Assembly (NCBI GenBank): GCA_905221605.1
Contig: CAJNDS010000102.1
Location: 706,501 to 770,500, forward strand
Direction of reading: 5' to 3'
DNA length: 64,000 nt
Source: Symbiodinium natans
Taxonomy: Eukaryota > Sar > Dinophyceae > Suessiales > Symbiodiniaceae
A model generated the notes under the pieces. That model worked only from the letters and a program-made list of their open reading frames with translations, had not been told where the DNA came from and made no database searches. Positions 56,356-64,000 of the stretch are shown here, piece after piece. Position 1 is the first letter of the stretch; every line of letters starts with the position of its first letter. Both the position numbers and the translations under genes were made by a program.

Positions 56356-58251
56356 ATGCTTGCGGATGCGAACCTGGAGAATGCTTCACCTGAACTTGTA
56401 CCTGCCGAAGAAGCAGCTACAGAACGTACAGGACTACCTCTGCTGCTCCCGGCAACGGGAAGCCGAGCAGGGGCACCAGAGACGCACCTAGGTCAACAGT
56501 CGTACCCTCAAGCAGTGAACTTCGCTAACATGTCCATGCATGATGGTCGGAACCTCAGCATGGCGGCGAACTTCTTTTCGCAGACGAATGTGTTTCATGT
56601 TCATGATGAGAACCGAGCACGTCTTAGGACGGAGCTAAGTTTCTTAGAGATTGAAGCGGAGAGAAGGCACACACTGGCCATGGAAGAACAGGCCCGTGCA
56701 AATGAACAAGGTGTTTCGAACCTTGAGGAACTCGCCGAAAGAGTACATGCTACTCGAATGGCATCGTGCGAAGAGCGATTCGCGAGGTTCGAACAACGGT
56801 CAGCCACCAGGGAACTTGGATTAATCGAAGAGCTTGACGAAATGCAAGCCCGATTTGCAAGCATTGAGCAAAACGTTTCACAATCAGAGGCGCTCCTCGC
56901 CCAAAGGATGCAAGAGCAGTATCATCAACAACTCAACAGTTTTGCTGCACAACAATCGCAGTTCCTCCTCTCGGAGTTCGAAGAAAACTTCCAGGTCTAC
57001 CAAAGAACCGAAAGGGAAGAATTCGACGCGATGTTGGATGCTGCGAAAGAACAGCAAGACGAAATTGAGGACAAGCTGTTGGCCACTGAAAGGGCACTTA
57101 GGTTCGCAGAAGAATCGCAACAACAACAAGCCCCTGTGCTTCCTAGTGCACCTTCTGCACCGAACGTGGTAACGCCAAACATGTTGAGCTCTAGCATGCG
57201 AGGACTCCTGGCCCAGATGAATCCAGGTAACACAACTGCACAACAGCCCCAAGCTGGTGCAACTGCAGCACCCACATGGGAGGTCGACTTCAAGGGTGGA
57301 GTGTTAATCAGACACCATCGCGTGGAGAGAACAGGCTGGTTTGCACCAGGCAGCGACTGCCCGATCAATGTCCGGCGACTTAAGAGCAAGGTTAGGGTAG
57401 AGAAAATCTTCCCAGAGTACCCTCGCTTTGCTGCAGTGGCATGGAACTGGAGGAAGACTGCCCCGGAACCCTCCTCTAGGGCCTGGGTAGGCAAGTCTAC
57501 TTTCAAGATAGAGCCACTGAAGGTCACCTTCTGTGATGAACCTGTCATGAAGGCCATTCCTGTGGAAGGTGATGGCTTCAGGCACATCAGGAGGAAACGT
57601 CGTTTCAGCGTGGCTTACGCCACCGCCGAGGACTGCCCCAAGCCGAGCATGAAAGAACAGAATCGTGCCAGGATCGAAGCTAAGCAACTTGAGGCATTGG
57701 TGATCAGCATGACGAACGATGTACCTACTAAGTGTGGTTATATGTGTGAAGACCTGACATGTGAGTCATGCGAACGCACCCCCCCACCTGCCTGCTCAGG
57801 CATAGTGCCCGGCCTAGAGTTCCTAGCCGACACTGGTAGCGAGGAAGACCTCATTAGCAAGGAGGATCTGAGGATTCACTACCCGAGCGTCGAGGTCAAA
57901 ACTGCATCAAGGCCTGTGAGTCTAATCACAGCGAATGGCCCAGTACTCGGGGATCAATCTGTCAAAGTCGACATCCCTGAACTGAGCCTCCCAGTTGAGT
58001 GTTATCCACTGGAAAGCACTCCTCCTGTCTGCTCTGTCGGGCGAAGATGCATGGATGAGGGTTATGACTTCCACTGGCATGCGGGGAAGGTCCCTTTCTT
58101 TGTCACTCCCGACGGCAGGAAGCTGAAGTGCAAACTCAAAGGCAGGGTCCCTGTGATCGCAGAAGGCTCTGTTGCCACTCCAGCTATCGAAGAGGAGAGT
58201 AACATTGTCTCCCCGGTGTTCAGCCAGGGGGGCAGCTCGCTTTTTCAGTAG
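56356..58251 (+). CDS. Copia element gag-like region and aspartic protease
   Basis: 631 codons. Residues about 80-270 are a long charged coiled coil (LSFLEIEAERRHTLAMEEQA and onward), then a Gln/Ala/Pro-rich stretch. Near residue 315 there is a module WEVDFKGGVLIRHHRVERTG with an aromatic/basic tail that reappears in the RT frame of this element. The protease motif LADTGSEEDL is at about residues 490-499, catalytic Asp492. Near residue 470 Cys pairs (CGYMCEDLTCESC) may form a small zinc-binding site. The frame ends at TAG 58,249-58,251; the coding sense continues in the -1 frame from the G run at 58,227-58,233. Confidence 0.75.
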   Translation: MLADANLENASPELVPAEEAATERTGLPLLLPATGSRAGAPETHLGQQSYPQAVNFANMSMHDGRNLSMAANFFSQTNVFHVHDENRARLRTELSFLEIEAERRHTLAMEEQARANEQGVSNLEELAERVHATRMASCEERFARFEQRSATRELGLIEELDEMQARFASIEQNVSQSEALLAQRMQEQYHQQLNSFAAQQSQFLLSEFEENFQVYQRTEREEFDAMLDAAKEQQDEIEDKLLATERALRFAEESQQQQAPVLPSAPSAPNVVTPNMLSSSMRGLLAQMNPGNTTAQQPQAGATAAPTWEVDFKGGVLIRHHRVERTGWFAPGSDCPINVRRLKSKVRVEKIFPEYPRFAAVAWNWRKTAPEPSSRAWVGKSTFKIEPLKVTFCDEPVMKAIPVEGDGFRHIRRKRRFSVAYATAEDCPKPSMKEQNRARIEAKQLEALVISMTNDVPTKCGYMCEDLTCESCERTPPPACSGIVPGLEFLADTGSEEDLISKEDLRIHYPSVEVKTASRPVSLITANGPVLGDQSVKVDIPELSLPVECYPLESTPPVCSVGRRCMDEGYDFHWHAGKVPFFVTPDGRKLKCKLKGRVPVIAEGSVATPAIEEESNIVSPVFSQGGSSLFQ

Positions 58252-59792
58252 ATAGCGGCCCTTGCGGGCTCGCCGGTGCTGCGCATGAACATCCCGCCGG
58301 TGAAGACGAACAAGACGAGGACCCAGGTAAGCACCTTGATCCTGAGGTCCGCGATGCAATTTCCAAGGTGCCGCCGATCGCCATTTCCAAAGAACAGCTA
58401 AGCAAAACGGGTTGGACTGCGACTGAAGAACACCGTAAGGTAATCATCGGACACAGACCCAAAGCCTTCAGGACTCCTGCGTCGAGACATCCTAGCTTCG
58501 TGATCAGGACAACTTGGGTTTTCAGGGGAGGCGAATGGTCCAAGATCGAGAACAAGGTCGACATGAGAGAGCTTCCGCAAAAGGTTGCTAAGTTCGAAGA
58601 GCCGACCATCCTCTCAATTTCGATCTTCGAAAGACCACCCGACAATCCCGAACCTGAACCTGATAGTGATCACGATGAAGCGCCCGATGACGTAGGAGGT
58701 TCCGAAAAGCTTAGGCTGGAAGCCGAGACTGCTGCCCACAAATTCACCCATCGACCCAAGAATCCTTTCTGTAAAGTGTGCCAAAGGGCAAAAATGATGG
58801 CCCCTCATGCACGAAAGAAGGGAGGATCGAGCACTATCGCATCCAAGAAAATCGGGGACCACATCATGATTGACCATGTCATCACGAAGGACTTCCGAGA
58901 CTTTGGGTTCGAGGGGGAAAAGGTTGCATTCGTGGTTAAGGATGTCTGGTCCAACTTCAGGTATGTTTACCCGGCCGTTTCCAAGAACGCTGAGGAGTGC
59001 TACGAAAACTTGCTGCGCTTTCTTCAAGTTGAGGATAGTGTCGGTATAGTGTACTCCGATAATGCGTTTGAGCTTGAAAATGCTGTTAAACGGATTGGCT
59101 GCAGGCACAATACCTCTCGAGCCTATGTTGATCAAAACAAGGCTGTCATCGAGAGAGAGATCAGGACTGTCCTCGAAGGCACTCGTGCCAACCTTCTCCA
59201 GGCGGGGCTTCCTGATAAAATGTGGCCTTTGGCCGCACAGCATCACACCATGGCCCTGAACACCTCGAAGCGATTCGACACTGAGACTGTTCCTTGGGTA
59301 GATCGTTTTGATGAGGAATTCAGTGGCCTCGCCATACCGTTTGGCGCTAGAATCATCTATTGGAATAATCCGAAGCAAAATGCTACAGGTAGCTCTAAGT
59401 TTGCACCAACCGGAGAGGAAGGCATCTTTCTGGGGTACCATGTTCAGCCAGGCTTCATCTGGAAGGATGAATACCTTGTAGCGCCCGTAAAGGGATGCCG
59501 TGATGCCCTCGAGAACGACAGCCTCAAGATCCTCCGAGTCAAACGCATGGAGCTTCCGCTAGGTGAACTGAACTTACCTTCCCTCTTGCTAGCCCCATCG
59601 AAGACAAAGGACCTCCGTCGCTTGATGATCAGAATTGTTTTGAGCAGCACAAGCCTACTGACCTCAACGAAGATGATCTCATCGAACAGCTTTTTGCCGA
59701 CTACGTCCCTGAAGGAGAAGAGGACCCGTTGGATGAGCTCGATCGGAAATGCGCCGAAATCGATGCTAGGGAGAAGGAAAACAAAGAGGTAG
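58233..59792 (+). CDS. Copia element integrase
   Basis: Coding sense begins right after the G run at 58,227-58,233 (QLAFSVDSGPCG onward), not at the GTG at 58,368. Residues numbered from 58,368: the HHCC zinc-binding site is H124, H128, C135, C138 (HKFTHRPKNPFCKVC); catalytic acids are D169 (IDHVITK), D231 (YSDNAFE) and E262 (NKAVIEREIR), a D-to-E spacing of 30 where 35 is usual. GIFLGYHVQPGFIW near residue 360 fits the copia integrase C-terminal region. After about 59,575 this frame is no longer the meaningful one; the -1 frame takes over. Confidence 0.8.
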   Translation, partial: QLAFSVDSGPCGLAGAAHEHPAGEDEQDEDPGKHLDPEVRDAISKVPPIAISKEQLSKTGWTATEEHRKVIIGHRPKAFRTPASRHPSFVIRTTWVFRGGEWSKIENKVDMRELPQKVAKFEEPTILSISIFERPPDNPEPEPDSDHDEAPDDVGGSEKLRLEAETAAHKFTHRPKNPFCKVCQRAKMMAPHARKKGGSSTIASKKIGDHIMIDHVITKDFRDFGFEGEKVAFVVKDVWSNFRYVYPAVSKNAEECYENLLRFLQVEDSVGIVYSDNAFELENAVKRIGCRHNTSRAYVDQNKAVIEREIRTVLEGTRANLLQAGLPDKMWPLAAQHHTMALNTSKRFDTETVPWVDRFDEEFSGLAIPFGARIIYWNNPKQNATGSSKFAPTGEEGIFLGYHVQPGFIWKDEYLVAPVKGCRDALENDSLKILRVKRMELPLGELNLPSLLLAPSKTKDLRRLMIRIVLSSTSLLTSTKMISSNSFLPTTSLKEKRTRWMSSIGNAPKSMLGRRKTKR

Positions 59793-62700
59793 GGGAACCA
59801 AAGCCCTTAGCTCCTCCCGAACCGAGCTCCAGTAGCGCCCCTGAACCTATCAAGCCAACATGGAAGCCTCATGATCCCAACAGGATGCCCGATGGTTCCA
59901 AGGTACCACAGGGATACAATTGGGATGGCGTGAGACTTGTCCGAAACAGGAGGGGCTCTAAGAGACCTCCTGATACTCCCTCTGAGTTCTGGACCTCCAT
60001 GTCTAGGACCCAGCGTGAGGCCGACATCGAAAGGTATCGCAGGAAGGTTGAACTTGAAGAAGCCGAAGAACAGGGAAAGCGTAGGGATGCTGCCCCAGCA
60101 ATGCCCGTTGGACCTAGGGTCCAGGAACCTCATCGCGAGAAGCTCAGCCGAATGTACTTTGATAAGCTCTGTGAGGTCGCTCAGCTCCAGTACGCACTTG
60201 TTGCTAGAGTTGTATCACAAAAGGAGATCAACAGCAACATTGATGCCCAAGCTGCACTGGTCAAAGAGTGGCAAAAGCTTGTTGATAAGCAGTGCTGGTT
60301 GTCCGAGAAGGTTCGTGAGTACTCCGATGTTGCTAGTGAAGCCCAGAAGAAAGGGGTGAAAGCACATTTTGGCAGGATCTTTGAGATTTGCAGCCTTAAG
60401 GGGTCCGAGCTACCGAAAGGGCACCCAGATCGCAAGTGGAAGGGCCGAAGCGTATTCCAGGGCAACCGGGTTTCCGACGAACACAACGATCATGCCATCT
60501 TTGCAGAACTCGGATCTAGCCCCGCTAGCATGGAGGCCGCAAAGGTGATTGACGTTTTCGGAAGTCAGCCTGGCTACAGCAAGCAGCAGGCCGATGCTCG
60601 TCAAGCATACACGCAGGCCCTGTTCAAAGGCGTCGAGACGTGGGTGAGGCTGCCTAGAAACAGGTGGCCAAAAGAGTGGACAAAATACAAAGACCCTGTT
60701 TGCCCGCTGATGCTAGCTCTCTACGGTCATCCCGATTCCGGAGGGATTTGGGAGCAGCACTGTACGAAGCAGCTTACTTCTGCTGGGTGGGTCGCTGTCT
60801 TGCCTGAGATATGGCAGTCCATTTTCTACCATCCACAACTTGATCTTCTTCTTGTTGTTTATGTCGACGACTTCAAGATGGCAGGCCCGGCAGAAAACAT
60901 GAGCAAGGGCTGGAAAACCATCAGCGATGTCATAGACTTAGATCCCCCTGAACCTTTTGGCAGGTATTTTGGGTGCAATCATTTTGAGGAATCAAAGGTC
61001 ATGTTGCCGAGGGAAGCACATCCGTTCGCTTATGTCTTTGACAAGAAGGTAGCAGCTCCTGCAGCTGGGGGAAACCCCGAGCCGACTCGGAAGGAGGACT
61101 TTTGGGAAGTCGATCCAGAGTTAGGCGCTGTCATTCGCCACCATCTTTACCCTCGCAAAAGGTTGTACGTTCCCGACGAACATGACGTTCAGCGTTTCCC
61201 GAACATTTCACCCGAAAGATTCACTGAGGTTGAGGGGGGATCGGTTGTTCACGACAACTTCAACTTGCAGGGAGCCAAGCGCCAGGACACTTGGTGGACG
61301 GGCAGGACCTACTTCCCTATCACAACTGTTGAGCCCGAAGACTTTAAGCATGCCCTTGCCGCTAGATCCAAAACCGAAGCCAAGCGTGAGGCAAAGCAGA
61401 GCAGGTTTAAAGCTATGGACTCCATCAGTGAGGAAGCAATCCCAGCCATGTCCAAGCCGGTAAATGTCATGACGTATGACATGAAGGACTTCCTCATCTC
61501 TTGTGTTGAAAGGTACTGTGAACTCGCGAAGGTCGACAAAAACTCCCTCGTGCATGCCGCTACTCCTTTTCATGAAAACCGTGTGGCAAGGCCCACGGAA
61601 GGAGAAGAAGAGGGGGGCAGGCTACAGCCCATTGCCAGTCGTGTGCTAATGAAAGTTCTTTTCGCAGCCCGCGTGGCAAGGTGGGATGTCCTGCGCGCCA
61701 CACAGAGTTTAGCCTCTAGGGTGACCAAATGGTCGCGTGACTGCGATGTCGGACTACACCGCCTAATCTGCTACATCAACTCTTCTCTCGACCTTAAGAT
61801 GCAGGGCTTCATCGGGGATCGTGTGAGTGATTGTAAGTTGTGGTTATTCTGTGATGCCGATTGGTCCGGGGAGCACGACAACAAGTCTACCTCCGGCTGT
61901 GCATTGTACCTAGTAGGGCCCAACACATACTATCCTCTGAATGCTTTCTCAAAGAAGCAGACTAGCATTACGATGTCGAGCACTGAGAGTGAAGTCGTGT
62001 CGGCAAATCATGGTGTCAGAGCGCAGGGACTCCCGAGCTTGAGCTTATGGTTGTTCCTATGGAAGCACGTTTCTGTTGACCCCGCCAGCCGCAAGGCTCG
62101 GCCGAAACAGAAGGCTCGCTTTGACACGGATGATATTGTCGCTAGAATCGACCCTGAGCTAGATGAAATTAGGTATGGTGGTAACCCCCAAGGACGTTCT
62201 GTTGCTGATCTTCAAGGCCTTAATGTCGCACTCAGCGACAAGTTCGCAGTGCAGGTACTCGAAGACAACCAGGCCACAATCACTATCCTTTTGAAGGGTG
62301 ACAGCGAGAAGCTAAGGCACACCGATCGCACCCAAAGGATCTCATTTGGCTGGTTGAAGCAGCAGTTCGAACGAAAGTTTTTCAATCTGGTTAATGCCGA
62401 CACCTCCGAACAAGTTGCCGACATCTTCACCAAACCCTTCGCCGAAAGGACCAAGTGGTTGCATGCACTTAGATTGATTAACCATGTGCTTTGCCCGGAT
62501 CAGAAGAAGTCCCCTAAAGGAAAGGATTCTGATAGCCACTTGGTAGCCAAACCCTCAATTTCAGCCACCGTTACCGGTCGGCCGGACCCTGAGGCCTTGG
62601 CGACCGAGGCACTGGAGAAGTCGGACTTCCGCAGCTGTACTGCGGGTTCAGTGGAAAGCAAGGACTTACGCGCTCCACTACACAACACCCCAAAACGTGT
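59575..62700 (+). CDS. Copia element reverse transcriptase and RNase H
   Basis: The open frame runs 59,729-63,103 (from a TTG), but its coding sense starts near 59,575 (SPIEDKGPPSLDDQNCFEQH). RT blocks: ADARQAYTQALFKG, LMLALYGHPDSGG and YVDD (from about residue 378, counted from 59,729). Between RT and RNase H sits FWEVDPELGAVIRHHLYPRK, the second copy of the gag-frame module. RNase H: FCDADWSGEHDNKSTSG (Asp709), SSTESEVVSA and LEDNQATI, then the copia signature ADIFTKPF near 62,430. After about 62,550-62,700 the meaningful reading moves to the -1 frame; the end of this frame to 63,103 is probably a shadow. Confidence 0.85.
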
Positions 62701-64000
62701 CAGTTCCTCAATGCGTTCGTCGCCAAGCATGCTGGTCCTGACTTCACTTGGGCGTCCCTTGCAACGAGTAAGAATGCTAAGTCGAAACTCCACACTGACA
62801 GTCGAAACCTCCAGGACAGCACGAACCTTGCCATCCAATTCGGGGATTTTCAGGACGGAGGACTTTGGGTTGAGGGGCTTGGGAACCAACCTCAAACTAA
62901 ACAACAGCTTCCCAATGGCTCCGAAATCTGGGGTTCCGTTTTCACCAAGAAGGACAAACCTTTGTTCTTCTCCCCGACTAGCAAGCATGTTGTTCTCCCG
63001 TGGACTGGAAACAGGTACTCAATCATTGCGTATACTCCTCATGGATTTCCCCAAATCGGTTCGACACTGTCTCAGCAGCTACAACACTCGGGCTTCAGGC
63101 TAAGCCCAACTACTGGCTCGCCGTCTGCTGCAGCCCGGCCTACGCCGAGGCCGGCTGCGCCCAAAGGTGTCGTAATTGTGTGTGGGGATACGTCCGTGCC
63201 CAAGCTTCATGGAGTTACAATAGTCAATGTCCATGAGTTCACCGAAACCGAAGCCTACCGTACCGTCAGACAAGTCAAAACCCTCTGCGACGAGGGGGGA
63301 AAGGTACTTGTTTACGCGTCGCTGCCGGGTCAAGGCAGTGATAAGTGCTTTCGTTCGGTTAGGACTATTTCACGTTTGCTGAAAAATTACCGCATTGACG
63401 TTGTTTTGCATGTGCATGATTCTGTCAAAAATGAAGGTCTGCGCAACTTTATGACACTTCGATGCCCACATCAGTTTGCACGCATTGGACATGATATTTT
63501 CATGTGCTCGTTTGCAGGGTTTACAGCAGAGACCAAGGTCAGAAATGAACCAGACGCGGTGCATGATCACAGCACTAAGGACGGCATCATCCAGAGCATC
63601 ATTCATTCATGGAAGAGTGGTAAGCTCCACAATGTACGCCCAAAAGAAGTTGTAGACCTAAGTTCTCTTGCCGGCCCCCGCATTGCGGGTCGAAAGACCA
63701 CGCCGAGCACAATGTCCGCCGCTCTCTACCTGAAGGGCGACACCCCGCGTGAGGACTGTGCCTCATGGTGGATTGGCTCCTTGTGGAGGGCTGTGTTTGC
63801 TGAAGAGTTCCGTTTCAGCATTAACCCCTTCTACACCCAGGGCATCCGATACCTGTACAATGAAGTCCCGGTCCAGACAGCAACGTCACTGGCCATCAAG
63901 GACAATTCTACAGTGTCGGATATTGCCCGCCTAGCGGCTGTGGCCGATGAGGGTCTTGCCCTCTTGCATCCTGCCTCGGGAAGAGGTAGCATTCGGCAGC
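62550..64000 (+). CDS. C-terminal extension of the copia polyprotein, unrecognised, open at the window edge
   Basis: This frame (codon starts at position = 1 mod 3) is open from about 62,548 to 64,000 with no stop, roughly 480 codons. The first part (DFTWASLATSKNAKSKLHTD, NLAIQFGDFQDGGLWVEG, VVLPWTGNRYSIIAYTPHGF) has the look of a 2-oxoglutarate-oxygenase-like or similar beta-rich domain (an HxD is present), by eye only. After a Pro/Ala linker comes a second part (GVVIVCGDTSVPKLHGVTIV, KVLVYASLPGQGSDKCFRSV, HDSVKNEGLRNFMTLRCPHQ, EDCASWWIGSLWRAVFAEEF) that I do not recognise. It could be a captured host domain or a lineage-specific part of the element. Confidence 0.6.

Larger units (their letters stand above)
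56356..64000 (+). mobile_element. Ty1/copia-type LTR retrotransposon, runs off the window
   Basis: Coding order gag-like, aspartic protease, integrase, RT, RNase H: integrase before RT defines the copia type. The coding frame changes three times, each by -1 (frame 1 to 0 near 58,235, 0 to 2 near 59,575, 2 to 1 between about 62,548 and 62,700). Otherwise the sequence is free of internal stops over more than 7.6 kb, so the copy is young or conserved. No LTR was recognised upstream, and the 3' end is outside the window. Confidence 0.85.

Overview
This window reads as nuclear DNA of a dinoflagellate (Symbiodiniaceae-like, but I cannot fix the genus). The grounds are: spliced genes with very short exons, introns that mostly start with GC or GA rather than GT, and acceptors that are almost all AG|G; tandem near-identical copies of one intronless gene; abundant decayed retroelements; and many internal TTTAGGG/CCCTAAA telomere-type stubs. 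All translations and splice models were done by eye, and no search was run.

Layout. 1-2.0 kb (minus): a LINE fragment with endonuclease and RNase H in the unusual order EN-RNase H-(linker before RT). 3.0-4.6 kb: a reverse transcriptase plus RNase H fragment. 5-10 kb: minisatellites, one 75-bp direct repeat and a telomere-like array. 10.5-16.9 kb: three tandem 2.1-kb units, each with an intact gene for a secreted or anchored protein with a poly-threonine stalk. 18.7-20.0 kb: exons of an RRM / Gly-rich / cold-shock RNA-binding protein.

21.4-38.3 kb: a long spliced gene that single-frame ORFs do not show. It encodes three EF-hand pairs followed by a p25-alpha (TPPP) domain, with further in-phase exons to about 41.8 kb. 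One intron holds a 9-kb insertion (24,265-33,258) with 24-bp perfect terminal inverted repeats and a 10-bp target duplication. Removing it leaves an intron of about 200 bases, like its neighbours. The insertion has no coding content that I recognise; it is made of palindromic satellites, hairpin arrays and polypurine tracts. A bicarbonate-transporter fragment lies at 39.9-40.2 kb. A four-exon gamma-carbonic anhydrase is at 43.4-44.35 kb.

44.9-53.4 kb: several fragments of one LINE group with a C-terminal zinc-knuckle and nuclease-like domain, interrupted at 45.75-47.65 kb by an AT-rich island of hairpins. 53.5-56.3 kb: no recognisable gene. 56.36-64.0 kb: a long Ty1/copia element (gag-protease, integrase, RT-RNase H) whose reading frame steps by -1 three times and runs into an unrecognised C-terminal extension that is open at the window edge.

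The EF-hand/p25-alpha gene, the carbonic anhydrase, the RNA-binding gene and the poly-Thr family are the likely host genes; nearly everything else is mobile or repetitive DNA.
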